DNA from: Comamonadaceae bacterium
GTDB taxonomy: Bacteria; Pseudomonadota; Gammaproteobacteria; Burkholderiales; Burkholderiaceae
Length of the DNA stretch: 7,560 nt
Reading direction: 5' to 3'
NCBI GenBank assembly: GCA_947377705.1
Contig: CANCGU010000128.1
Coordinates: 1 to 7,560, forward strand
Shown here piece after piece: positions 1 through 6,543 of this stretch (position 1 is its first letter; each line of letters opens with the position of its first letter). The notes under the pieces are model-generated. The model made no database searches, was not told the origin of the DNA, and saw only the letters and a program-made list of their open reading frames with translations. The position numbers and the translations under genes are program-made.

Positions 1-899
1 TCTTGCGCGTTCTCGACCAACTTGGCGCCTTGGCGAATCAACGCGTGGCAGCCGTGCGATTGCGTGGCGTGGATGGAGCCTGGAATGGCCAATACCTCGC
101 GGCCCAACTCCAGCGCCATCTTGGCCGTGATGAGTGAGCCCGATTTCAACGCCGCTTCCACCACCAAAGTGCCCAAGCCCAGTGCCGCAATGAGGCGGTT
201 GCGCTTAGGAAAGTGGTGTGCCAAAGGCGCTGTGCCCAAAGCGTATTCGCTGATGAGTAAACCCTGCAAGGCGATGTCATGGGCCAATGTTTGATGTTGA
301 CGCGGGTACACGCGGTCTAGCCCTGTGCCGACCACAGCGACCGTGTGCCAATGGGCCTCGCTGAAGGCGACGGCATCACGAACTTTGCCGCCCTGCAATG
401 CGCCTTTGTGTGCAGCGCCGTCCACACCCAGGGCCAAACCCGATACCACGCATAAGCCAGCCGCGCTCAGGGCTTCGCCAAATTGCGCGGCGGTCTGTGC
501 ACCTTGGGGCGTGGGGTTGCGGCTGCCCACGATGGCCATCGCGTTGCCCAACGTGCGCGCGGTTTGGCCTGCCACGTAGATCAGCAAGGGTGGGTCGGCC
601 AGTTGCAGCAGTTCGGCGGGGTAGTGCGCGTCGCCCAAGGTCCACAGGGCGTGGTGGTGCGTGTCGGGTGGGTGTCTTAACCACTGTTGGGTACGCACAC
701 ATTGCACGGCCAATTCGTTGGGGACGCTCAACAGCGCCTGTGCTTGCTTGGGGGTGACCACTTGGCTGAGCGCGGCTTCGGTTTGCTCAAACACCGCTTG
801 CGGGCTGCCAAAGCAGGCCAAAAGTCGGCGAGCTGCGTCATTGCCAACGCCTTCGGTCATGCTCAGGCGCAGCCATGCGCGTAGCTCGTCTTTGTCCAT
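1..899 (-). CDS. dprA: DNA processing protein DprA, 3' end cut by window edge
   Basis: DprA (Smf) binds incoming single-stranded DNA in the cytoplasm and loads RecA on it during natural transformation; that role is known for the family. My reverse-strand translation gives 299 uninterrupted residues from ATG 899-897 to the left edge. It shows the Rossmann-like core in order: GSR at 125-127, SGLALGVDGAAH at 153-164, GTGLDRVYP at 191-199, ISEYALGT at 216-223, HFPKRNRLIAAL at 229-240, VVEAALKSGSLITA at 246-259 and AIPGSI at 271-276. The first ~100 residues fit the N-terminal helical region. Full proteins are usually about 360-390 residues, so the C-terminal winged-helix part is outside the window. 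The start is supported by AGGAG at 906-910 (6-nt spacing). About 13 residues (172-184) look inserted between the GAAH helix and the next strand. The gene diverges from def. Confidence 0.95.
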   Translation of the reverse strand, partial: MDKDELRAWLRLSMTEGVGNDAARRLLACFGSPQAVFEQTEAALSQVVTPKQAQALLSVPNELAVQCVRTQQWLRHPPDTHHHALWTLGDAHYPAELLQLADPPLLIYVAGQTARTLGNAMAIVGSRNPTPQGAQTAAQFGEALSAAGLCVVSGLALGVDGAAHKGALQGGKVRDAVAFSEAHWHTVAVVGTGLDRVYPRQHQTLAHDIALQGLLISEYALGTAPLAHHFPKRNRLIAALGLGTLVVEAALKSGSLITAKMALELGREVLAIPGSIHATQSHGCHALIRQGAKLVENAQ

Positions 900-996
900 G
901 CGTTACTCCTATGGAATGAAAACCCATTGTCAGAACGGGTCTCACGAATAGGCGTGCCCGAAGGTCGAAAACTTCAAAACCGGAGACAATAAAGCC

Positions 997-1503
997 ATGC
1001 CCAAGTTAGACATTCTTCGATACCCCGACCCCAAGCTCCACACCGTCGCCAAGCCGGTCAAAGAGATAGACGCACGCATGCGTACCTTGATTGCCGATAT
1101 GTTGGAAACCATGTACGACGCCAACGGCATTGGCTTGGCCGCCACGCAAGTGGATGTCCACGAGCGCTTGGTGGTGATTGACACCTCGGAAGAACGCGAC
1201 GAGCCCATGGTGCTCATCAACCCTGAAATCACATGGATGGGCGACGAACGCGTCAAAGGCGACGAGGGCTGCTTGTCTGTCCCCGGCATTTACGACGGGG
1301 TCGAACGTGCCACGCAGGTCAAGGTCAAAGCCCTGGATGAGCACGGCAAAGAGCGCACCATCGAGGCCGAAGGCTTGTTGGCCGTGTGCATTCAGCACGA
1401 GTTGGACCATTTGCTCGGCAAGGTCTTCGTGGAATACCTTTCGCCCTTGAAGCGCAACCGCATCAAAACCAAATTGCTCAAAGCCCAGCGGGATGACGAG
1501 TAA
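997..1503 (+). CDS. def: Peptide deformylase
   Basis: Def is the cytosolic metalloenzyme that removes the N-formyl group from the first methionine of new proteins, releasing formate. All three family motifs are intact in the 168 residues: GIGLAATQ at 44-51, EGCLS at 90-94 (metal ligand Cys92) and HELDH at 134-138 (ligands His134 and His138, catalytic Glu135). The length is the usual one for bacterial type 1 enzymes. The start ATG follows GGAGA at 982-986 with 10-nt spacing, and the N-terminus ([11 protein letters not shown]) fits the family. It is the first gene of the def-fmt-azlC-azlD run; fmt begins 9 nt after its stop. The 97-bp spacer shared with dprA must hold both promoters, but I could not identify a convincing -35/-10 pair there. 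Confidence 0.98.
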   Translation: MPKLDILRYPDPKLHTVAKPVKEIDARMRTLIADMLETMYDANGIGLAATQVDVHERLVVIDTSEERDEPMVLINPEITWMGDERVKGDEGCLSVPGIYDGVERATQVKVKALDEHGKERTIEAEGLLAVCIQHELDHLLGKVFVEYLSPLKRNRIKTKLLKAQRDDE

Positions 1504-1512
1504 GGCGCGGAG

Positions 1513-2502
1513 ATGAACCAGCCTTTACGCGTTATTTTTGCCGGCACGCCCGAGTTTGCCGCCGAGGCCTTGGCCCAAATTTTGGCTGCAGGTCATACCG
1601 TGCCCTTGGTGCTGACGCAACCCGACCGCCCCGCAGGACGCGGCATGAAGCTGCAAGCTTCTGCCGTCAAGCAGCTGGCTTTGCAACACCACATCTCGGT
1701 GGCGCAACCTTTGAGCTTGCGCTTAGACGGCAAATACCCAGACGATGCAGCCGCTGCACAAACCGCGATTGCCCAAGCAAACGCCGATGTGATGGTGGTG
1801 GCGGCCTATGGCCTCATCTTGCCGCAGTGGACGTTGAGTGCCCCCCGCTTGGGTTGTCTGAACATTCACGCCTCGCTCTTGCCACGCTGGCGTGGTGCCG
1901 CGCCCATTCACCGCGCGATTGAGGCGGGCGACGCACAAACCGGCGTGGTCATCATGCAAATGAATGCGGGTCTCGATACCGGTGACATGCTGTTGACCGA
2001 TGTGCTCGACATTGCCCCTGACGACACCACAGCCAGCCTGCACGACCGCTTGGCGGCCATGGGCGGCGCTTTGGTGGTGCGAGCTTTGGCCGATGCGCAA
2101 GCCGGTCAGTTGCATCCCGTCAAACAACCCGAAGCTGGCGTGACCTACGCCCACAAAATTGAAAAAGCCGAAGCTGCCGTGGACTGGCAACAATCCGCTG
2201 AGACCATCGGCCGCCGCGTACGTGCGTTCAACCCGTTCCCCGCAGCCTCGGCGCAGCTAGGTGCCGAAGTGATCAAGCTGTGGCGCGCCACGGTGGAGGC
2301 CAGCGCACACAACCAACCGTGTGGCACTGTGTTGAGCGCCGACGCACACGGCGTACGCGTCGCCTGTGGTGACGGTGTTTTATGTGTGACCGAGCTGCAA
2401 CGCGCTGGCGGTAAACGCTTGAACGCTGCCGATTTTTTGCATGGCTTTGCGCTCACCGCTGGCCAATGCTTTGAGCCACACACCGCACACAAATCCAGCT
2501 GA
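1513..2502 (+). CDS. fmt: Methionyl-tRNA formyltransferase
   Basis: Fmt transfers a formyl group from 10-formyltetrahydrofolate to Met-tRNAfMet, producing the initiator tRNA used in bacterial translation. Visible landmarks in the 329 residues are FAGTPEFAA at 9-17, the folate-binding and catalytic block around [17 protein letters not shown] at 117-133 (catalytic Asn117 and His119), and Asp155 in GLDTGD. The C-terminal OB-like tRNA-binding domain covers roughly residue 212 to the end, starting near [15 protein letters not shown]. It is slightly longer than the ~315-residue E. coli enzyme, mainly because of an Asp/Ala-rich stretch near 68-90. The start has AAGG at 1502-1505, overlapping the def stop, with 7-nt spacing; a GGAG also abuts the ATG but is too close to act. 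Its stop overlaps the azlC start by one base (TGATG). Confidence 0.98.
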   Translation: MNQPLRVIFAGTPEFAAEALAQILAAGHTVPLVLTQPDRPAGRGMKLQASAVKQLALQHHISVAQPLSLRLDGKYPDDAAAAQTAIAQANADVMVVAAYGLILPQWTLSAPRLGCLNIHASLLPRWRGAAPIHRAIEAGDAQTGVVIMQMNAGLDTGDMLLTDVLDIAPDDTTASLHDRLAAMGGALVVRALADAQAGQLHPVKQPEAGVTYAHKIEKAEAAVDWQQSAETIGRRVRAFNPFPAASAQLGAEVIKLWRATVEASAHNQPCGTVLSADAHGVRVACGDGVLCVTELQRAGGKRLNAADFLHGFALTAGQCFEPHTAHKSS

Positions 2503-3233
2503 TGTTTTGGCAACGCACGCTCTACCAACATCCTGAGTTCAAACTCGGGTTGCGTGATTTGGCGCCACAAGCCTTTGGACAAGTGGCGTGGGCGCTGATG
2601 ACCGGCGTGGCCTTGGTCAAATCTGGCATGAGCGTTTTCGAGTCTGTGGCCATGACGCTGCTGGTCTACGCCGGGAGTTCGCAGTTGGCCGCCACGCCGC
2701 TCATCGTGGCGGGGGCGCCTGCATGGGTGGTGCTGGCCACCGGCTTTTGCGTGAACTTGCGCTTTGTGGTGTTCAGCCTGCACATGCGTGGCTACCTCAT
2801 GCACTTGCCACGGCTGCCGCGCATCATCACGGGTTACTTCACCACCGATATCAGCTATGTCTTGTTCACCCGTCGCTTTGCGCATCCTGCGCAGACCGAT
2901 GCGCAACGCGTGACGCAAGAAGCCTACTTGGCCGGTTTGAGTTTTGCCAATTGGAGCAGTTGGATGGCCTTCAGCCTGTTGGGCATTGCTTTGGCCAACG
3001 CCATTCCTATGTCGTGGGGTTTGGGCTTTGCGGGCATTCTGTGTTTGCTGGGGATTCAGTGCTCGTTGGCCAGCTCGCGCTTGCGAGTGTTGTCGTCACT
3101 GGTGGCTGGTGTGGTTGCCGTGCTGGCCTATGCCTTGCCGCTTAAGCTCAACATCGTGCTGGCCATTGTGATGGCCGTGTTGGCGTGTTTGATGACCGAA
3201 CAGCTCAAGGCCCTGAAAGAGAAGCTCGTATGA
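2502..3233 (+). CDS. azlC: AzlC-family branched-chain amino-acid exporter, large subunit
   Basis: This 243-residue protein is hydrophobic, with several membrane segments (roughly 25-40, 47-70, 72-92, 142-165, 170-190, 196-212 and 215-231). It carries the AzlC hallmarks YAGSSQLAA at 56-64 and NLRFVVFS at 85-92. Family members (B. subtilis AzlC, E. coli YgaZ, Corynebacterium BrnF) pair with a small AzlD/YgaH/BrnE subunit in the inner membrane and export branched-chain amino acids; BrnFE also exports methionine. The substrate here is inferred only. The ATG overlaps the last base of the fmt stop, and no clear ribosome-binding site precedes it, so translational coupling to fmt is likely. Its stop overlaps the azlD start by four bases (ATGA). 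Confidence 0.9.
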   Translation: MFWQRTLYQHPEFKLGLRDLAPQAFGQVAWALMTGVALVKSGMSVFESVAMTLLVYAGSSQLAATPLIVAGAPAWVVLATGFCVNLRFVVFSLHMRGYLMHLPRLPRIITGYFTTDISYVLFTRRFAHPAQTDAQRVTQEAYLAGLSFANWSSWMAFSLLGIALANAIPMSWGLGFAGILCLLGIQCSLASSRLRVLSSLVAGVVAVLAYALPLKLNIVLAIVMAVLACLMTEQLKALKEKLV

Positions 3234-3580
3234 ACGGCATCGACTTGAACGTGGCAGACGCGTGGACTCTGTGGGTCATTGCGGGCTTAGCCATCATCAC
3301 TGCGGTCACGCGCAGCTTTTTCTTCTTAAGTAACACCGAATGGCACTTGCCCCACTGGGCACAACGTGGCCTGCAATACGCGCCCATCGCCGCGTTGTCA
3401 GCCGTGGTCGTGCCCGAGATCGTGATGACGCAAGGCACGTTGATTGCCACTTGGCAAGACGCCCGCATCTTTGCGGCAGCGGTGGGTGTGACGGTTTACT
3501 TTGTCAAGCGCGATGTGCTGCTGACCATCGTGCTGGGCATGGCCGTGTACTTGCCGCTCCACATGGTGCTTGGCTGGTAA
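3230..3580 (+). CDS. azlD: AzlD-family branched-chain amino-acid exporter, small subunit
   Basis: This 116-residue membrane protein has about four hydrophobic segments (11-28, 48-68, 79-93 and 96-113), the conserved early AVTRSFFF stretch at 25-32 and a YAPIAALSAVVVPE core at 50-63, typical of AzlD/YgaH/BrnE partners. I chose the ATG at 3230, which overlaps the azlC stop in an ATGA junction and has a GA-rich AGAGAAG a few bases upstream. An in-frame ATG at 3185 would add 15 charged residues lying inside azlC and is less likely. It should form the exporter complex with AzlC in the inner membrane. It is the last gene of the def operon, followed by convergent cupin DNA. Confidence 0.88.
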   Translation: MNGIDLNVADAWTLWVIAGLAIITAVTRSFFFLSNTEWHLPHWAQRGLQYAPIAALSAVVVPEIVMTQGTLIATWQDARIFAAAVGVTVYFVKRDVLLTIVLGMAVYLPLHMVLGW

Positions 3581-3592
3581 GCCAGGTGTTTT
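3568..3592 (+). terminator. Possible intrinsic terminator overlapping the azlD stop
   Basis: TGGCT (3571-3575) pairs with AGCCA (3580-3584) around a GGTA loop. It can be extended outward by T-G, C-G and G-T pairs to about 8 bp, and is followed at 3589-3592 by TTTT. The stop codon TAA sits inside the hairpin. The stem is short and the T tract weak, so this is a tentative end for the def-fmt-azlCD transcript. Read on the other strand there is no T tract, so it would not serve the convergent cupin gene. Confidence 0.4.
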
Positions 3593-3615
3593 ACGCGACT
3601 TAATCCCGCAGCAAT

Positions 3616-3999
3616 TTAGCCACGAACAAACAAGGTGACAAGCTCGTGCGGCCCCACTTGGCGGCTCCAGTGGCCGTGTACTTTGGCGTCAAATGTGGCC
3701 CCTGCGGGCAACACATCGGCAGAATAAAAGTGCTCGCCCGGGCCAAAGATGCGCGACGTGCCGTCTTGCAAAAAGATTTCCATTTGACCTTCTAAAACAA
3801 ACAACCACTGCGGGTTGTCGGTGCAATGAAAGTCGCTGCGAAACCCGACTGGGCTGCGGCGCAACTGAAAACCACCACTGGCCATGAGGGGCGACAAACG
3901 CGCTTGCGGTTTGCCTTCGGACAGCGCTACGGTTTCCTCGCGAAAACGTGCGAAGCCGTCGGTGTCGGTGAAGAGGATGATTTTGTTGAATGTGCTCAT
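3616..3999 (-). CDS. Small single-domain cupin protein, function unknown
   Basis: This 127-residue protein, probably cytosolic with no signal peptide, fits one cupin beta-barrel. Box 1 lies near 52-71 (GFRSDFH, then WLFVLEG) and box 2 near 86-110 (FGPGEHFYSADVLP, ending in GHW). His58, Glu70, His90 and His108/His110 are candidate metal ligands. The usual second histidine of the HxH pair is replaced (H58-C-T60), so metal binding is not assured. Many small cupins of this type are annotated only as cupin-domain proteins; the substrate cannot be told. The start is the ATG at 3999. Upstream bases (AAAGTAACGCC) give no strong Shine-Dalgarno, so initiation may be weak. The gene is divergent from the dehydrogenase at 4112 and convergent with azlD. 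Confidence 0.82.
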   Translation of the reverse strand: MSTFNKIILFTDTDGFARFREETVALSEGKPQARLSPLMASGGFQLRRSPVGFRSDFHCTDNPQWLFVLEGQMEIFLQDGTSRIFGPGEHFYSADVLPAGATFDAKVHGHWSRQVGPHELVTLFVRG

Positions 4000-4070
4000 G
4001 GCGTTACTTTAGCCTGACTGCGCACGCGATACAGCTTACGCACAAGAGACAACCCTGCTGCCAGCGAGTC

Positions 4071-4090
4071 TTGAGTTTGTTCACAATCAA
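4071..4090. promoter_or_regulatory. Imperfect dyad in the cupin/dehydrogenase spacer
   Basis: The 20-bp stretch TTGAGTTTGTTCACAATCAA has TTGA/TCAA at its ends and a TTGT-TC-ACAA core (4077-4086), though the two pairs are offset by 2 bp. It lies in the 112-bp spacer between two divergent genes, 22 bp before the dehydrogenase start, where an operator could act. No matching promoter could be fixed, and such a short repeat may be chance. Confidence 0.2.
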
Positions 4091-4111
4091 GGCATTACAT
4101 AGGAGCACCCC

Positions 4112-4861
4112 ATGAGCAAAGTAGCAATCGTCACAGGCGCCAGTTCTGGCATTGGTAAAGCATGCGCGTTGGCTTTGTTGGCCGAAGGCTGGCAAGTGGT
4201 GTTGGTAGGGCGTCGTGCCGATGCACTGCAAGCCACGGTGCACGCAGCGGGCGCGCACGCCGGCAATGCCTTGGCTGTACCTTGCGATGTGAGCAACGAG
4301 GACGACGTGGCCAAGTTGTTTGAGCAGGTGCGTGTCAACTATGGCCGCTTGGATTTGCTGTTCAACAACGCCGGCATCTTCTTGCCCGCCACCATGCCTG
4401 GCGATTTGTCGGGTGCCGACTGGCGTCGTTCGGTGGATGTGAATTTCAATGGCGCGTTTTATTGCCTCTCGCACGCGTTCAAGTTGATGAAAGATCAGAG
4501 CCCACAGGGCGGGCGCATCATCAACAACGGCTCGATTTCGGCGCATGCGCCGCGCCCGGGTTCGATTGCCTACACGGCCACCAAGCACGCCATCACGGGC
4601 ATGACCAAAGCTGCCTCGCTGGACGGTCGTGCGTTTGACATTGCGGTGGGCCAGATTGACATTGGCAACGTGGCCAGCGACATGACCGAAAAGTTTGCTG
4701 CTGGCGCTTTGCAAGCGGACGGCAGCGTCAAGCCCGAAGCGCGCATGGATATGCAAGGTGTGGTCGACAGCTTCATGGCCATGGCCCGTTTGCCACTGAC
4801 CGCCAATGTGCTGTTCATGACGGTGATGGCGACCAAGATGCCGTTTGTGGGGCGTGGTTAA
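4112..4861 (+). CDS. Short-chain dehydrogenase/reductase, substrate unknown
   Basis: This is a classical SDR of 249 residues, the usual length, and probably a cytosolic oxidoreductase. It has the cofactor loop TGASSGIG at 8-15, NNAG at 85-88, Asn111 in the VDVNFNGAF helix, and the catalytic Ser141, Tyr154 and Lys158 (Y-x-x-x-K with Ser 13 residues before Tyr). After the second strand it reads VGRR (32-35) with no acidic residue, which suggests NADP(H) rather than NAD(H). The common Pro-Gly after the catalytic region is replaced by IDIGN at 182-186. The start is well supported by AGGAG at 4101-4105, 6 nt ahead. It diverges from a cupin gene and lies 47 nt before pgk, which has no evident functional link. 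Homology alone does not give the substrate. Confidence 0.92.
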   Translation: MSKVAIVTGASSGIGKACALALLAEGWQVVLVGRRADALQATVHAAGAHAGNALAVPCDVSNEDDVAKLFEQVRVNYGRLDLLFNNAGIFLPATMPGDLSGADWRRSVDVNFNGAFYCLSHAFKLMKDQSPQGGRIINNGSISAHAPRPGSIAYTATKHAITGMTKAASLDGRAFDIAVGQIDIGNVASDMTEKFAAGALQADGSVKPEARMDMQGVVDSFMAMARLPLTANVLFMTVMATKMPFVGRG

Positions 4862-4870
4862 TCGAACTTT

Positions 4871-4876
4871 TAGAAT
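4871..4876 (+). promoter_or_regulatory. Possible -10 box for pgk
   Basis: TAGAAT matches the sigma-70 -10 consensus at five of six positions and lies 32 bp before the pgk ATG. The best -35 match nearby, TTGTGG at 4845-4850, is 20 bp away, which is longer than optimal and inside the end of the upstream gene. If used, the leader would be only about 25 nt. pgk could instead be read from the dehydrogenase promoter. Confidence 0.3.
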
Positions 4877-4901
4877 AGCGGTAGTTTTTACTTTTACCGC
4901 T
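4877..4901 (+). repeat. Perfect inverted repeat in the pgk leader
   Basis: AGCGGTA (4877-4883) and TACCGCT (4895-4901) are exact reverse complements separated by an 11-base T-rich loop. The repeat starts directly after the TAGAAT box and ends 7 nt before the pgk start. It could be an operator at the transcription start or an RNA hairpin that affects ribosome access. No T tract follows, so it is a poor terminator for the upstream gene. Confidence 0.55.
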
Positions 4902-4908
4902 TACCTCC

Positions 4909-6102
4909 ATGAACGTCATTCGCTTCTCTGATTTGTGCGCCAACGGCTCAGCCAAAGGCAAACGTGTTTTCATTCGCGCCGATCTCAACGTGCCGCAAGA
5001 TGACGCAGGCCATATCACCGAAGACACCCGCGTGCGCGCTTCTGTGCCTGCGATCGAGATGGCGCTCAAGGCCGGGGCGGCGGTGATGGTCACATCGCAC
5101 TTGGGTCGCCCCACAGAGGGCGAGTTCAAGCCCGCCGACTCGTTGGCCCCCGTGGCCAAACGCTTGGGTGAGCTGCTGGGGCGCGATGTGCCGCTGGTGG
5201 CCAATTGGGTGGACGGCGTGAAGGTCGAGCCCGGCCAAGTGGTGTTGCTGGAAAACTGCCGCGTGAACAAAGGCGAGAAAAAGAACAACGACGAATTGGC
5301 CCGCAAGTTGGGCGCGCTGTGCGACATTTTTGTGCACGATGCATTTGGTACCTCGCATCGCGCCGAAGGCACCACCTATGGCATCGCGCAATACGCGCCA
5401 GTGGCCTGTGCAGGCCCGTTGTTGGCGGCAGAGATTGACGCCATCACCAAAGCCCTGGCCAGCCCCAAACGCCCATTGGCTGCCATCGTGGCAGGCAGCA
5501 AGGTGTCTACCAAGCTGACCATCCTTAAGAGTTTGGCCAAGAACGTGGATCAGCTCATCGTGGGTGGCGGCATTGCCAACACCTTCATGCTGGCGGCTGG
5601 CCTGAACATCGGCAAAAGCTTGGCCGAGCACGACTTGGTGGGTGAAGCCAAAGCCGTGATCGACATCATGAAAGCACGCGGCGCCGAAGTGCCCATCCCC
5701 ACCGACGTGGTGACCGCCAAGACCTTCGCGGCAGATGCAGTGGCCACCGTGAAGAAAGCCACCGACGTGGCCGACGACGACATGATTTTGGACATCGGTC
5801 CAGAAACAGCTGCCAAGCTGGCGGCGCAGCTCAAGCAAGCGGGCACGATTGTGTGGAACGGTCCTGTGGGCGTGTTTGAATTTGCCGCGTTCGAGAATGG
5901 CACGAAGACCATTGCGCACGCCATTGCCGAATCGAGTGCCTTCAGCATCGCAGGCGGCGGCGACACCTTGGCCGCCATTGCCAAGTACGGCATCGAAAAG
6001 CAAGTGGGCTACATCTCTACCGGCGGCGGCGCTTTCTTGGAAGTGCTGGAAGGCAAGACCTTGCCCGCGTTTGAGATTTTGACGAAGCGCGCTGCGGGTT
6101 AA
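4909..6102 (+). CDS. pgk: Phosphoglycerate kinase
   Basis: Pgk reversibly transfers phosphate between 1,3-bisphosphoglycerate and ADP, in cytosolic glycolysis and gluconeogenesis. The 397-residue protein has the full set of landmarks: FIRADLNVP at 21-29 and SHLGRP at 63-68 (substrate binding), DAFGTSHR at 144-151, GSKVSTKL at 196-203, VGGGIANTF at 218-226, WNGPVGVFE at 316-324, GGGDTLA at 349-355 and STGGGAFLE at 370-378. Length and both lobes are normal. The start at 4909 fits the family N-terminus, and the next Met is residue 51, so there is no alternative. It has no Shine-Dalgarno: the six bases before ATG are ACCTCC. The neighbour ahead is a dehydrogenase 47 nt upstream. Behind, a convergent gene ends on the very next base. 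Confidence 0.99.
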   Translation: MNVIRFSDLCANGSAKGKRVFIRADLNVPQDDAGHITEDTRVRASVPAIEMALKAGAAVMVTSHLGRPTEGEFKPADSLAPVAKRLGELLGRDVPLVANWVDGVKVEPGQVVLLENCRVNKGEKKNNDELARKLGALCDIFVHDAFGTSHRAEGTTYGIAQYAPVACAGPLLAAEIDAITKALASPKRPLAAIVAGSKVSTKLTILKSLAKNVDQLIVGGGIANTFMLAAGLNIGKSLAEHDLVGEAKAVIDIMKARGAEVPIPTDVVTAKTFAADAVATVKKATDVADDDMILDIGPETAAKLAAQLKQAGTIVWNGPVGVFEFAAFENGTKTIAHAIAESSAFSIAGGGDTLAAIAKYGIEKQVGYISTGGGAFLEVLEGKTLPAFEILTKRAAG

Positions 6103-6474
6103 TTACCAAGCACAAGCAAACGCAAACAACTGTCGGCTCATGCTGTCTTGGCTGATGGGTTTCCAGCCTTCGGCCACGGGCAGGGCTTTGATGGCGGGGC
6201 CATTGCCCATTTTGTTGGGGTGGCTGGTGGCGCTGAGGGTTTTGTATTTGCCTTCGGTGCAGTCGTAGTCGATGTAGGACTTGACCGATTGTTGGCCTGT
6301 TTTGTCTGGCGCTTGCAGGTCGTACACCACCCACACGCGGCGGTTGTAGCCGATTTTGGCAATGGCGCTGGAGTCGATGTAAACGGTGGCAACTTCATTG
6401 CGCGTGACGGTGACCCACATCGCATGAGAGGCTGCTGATGCAACCGCCAGCAAGAGCAAAACAATGAATTTCAT
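6103..6474 (-). CDS. Small secreted protein, surface-adhesin E type
   Basis: This 123-residue protein begins with a clear signal peptide (KFIVLLLLAVASAASHA, likely cleaved after Ala18), so it should be exported to the periplasm or surface. The mature part has VYIDSSAIAKIG at 31-42, RVWVVYDLQ at 46-54, SYIDYDC at 66-72 and WKPISQDSMSRQLFAFAC at 104-121. This pattern resembles the surface-adhesin protein E family named after a Haemophilus adhesin; I rely on recall for that match. Cys72 and Cys121 could form a disulfide. Most family members in Burkholderiales have no tested role, and adhesion should not be assumed. The start gives the signal peptide, but no Shine-Dalgarno precedes it (CAGCTCC before ATG). 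It lies 15 nt past a strong terminator on the same strand and converges on pgk with no gap. Confidence 0.8.
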   Translation of the reverse strand: MKFIVLLLLAVASAASHAMWVTVTRNEVATVYIDSSAIAKIGYNRRVWVVYDLQAPDKTGQQSVKSYIDYDCTEGKYKTLSATSHPNKMGNGPAIKALPVAEGWKPISQDSMSRQLFAFACAW

Positions 6475-6489
6475 GGAGCTGAAGCGTAC

Positions 6490-6529
6490 AAGAAAAAGCC
6501 CCGCAAATTCGTGTGAACTTGCGGGGCTT
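6490..6529 (-). terminator. Strong intrinsic terminator of the desaturase gene
   Basis: Read on the minus strand, AAGCCCCGCAA (6529-6519) pairs perfectly with TTGCGGGGCTT (6506-6496): 11 bp, GC-rich. Inside, a further TTC/GAA pairing closes a four-base loop after one mismatch. The stem runs straight into TTTTTCTT (6497-6490). It starts 14 nt after the desaturase stop. The plus-strand side has no T tract, so it acts in one direction only. Confidence 0.9.
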
Positions 6530-6543
6530 AGAAGGTTGAGCGA

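Noticed and set aside
398..757. Plus-strand frame of 119 codons inside the dprA region
   Set aside because: The minus strand here carries uninterrupted dprA with all its motifs; the plus-strand product is Arg/Pro-rich with no recognisable feature.
900..996. Promoters or a hairpin in the dprA/def spacer
   Set aside because: TTGTCA at 927-932 resembles a -35 box but has no -10 box at proper spacing, and the ATTGTC/GACAAT pairing with the def ribosome-binding region is only 6 bp over a long loop, well within chance.
2145..2918. 257-codon minus-strand frame spanning the end of fmt and the start of azlC
   Set aside because: It crosses two well-supported genes in antisense and shows no domain, signal peptide or plausible ribosome-binding site.
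3185..3229. Longer start for azlD adding 15 residues
   Set aside because: The added residues (MFDDRTAQGPEREAR) are charged, lie inside azlC and do not fit the family; the ATGA overlap at 3230 is the natural start.
4000..4111. Complete sigma-70 promoters for the cupin or dehydrogenase genes
   Set aside because: TTGAGT at 4071 and TAAAGT near the cupin start were considered, but neither has a good partner box at 16-18 bp.
4004..4756. 250-codon open frame on the minus strand across the dehydrogenase
   Set aside because: It lies opposite a complete SDR with all motifs, has no family features and reads as a shadow of the real gene's codon pattern.
4948..6003. 351-codon open frame on the minus strand across pgk
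   Set aside because: It is antisense to an unmistakable pgk, its translation is rich in His, Gly and Arg with no recognisable motif, and it is an artefact of GC-rich codon bias.
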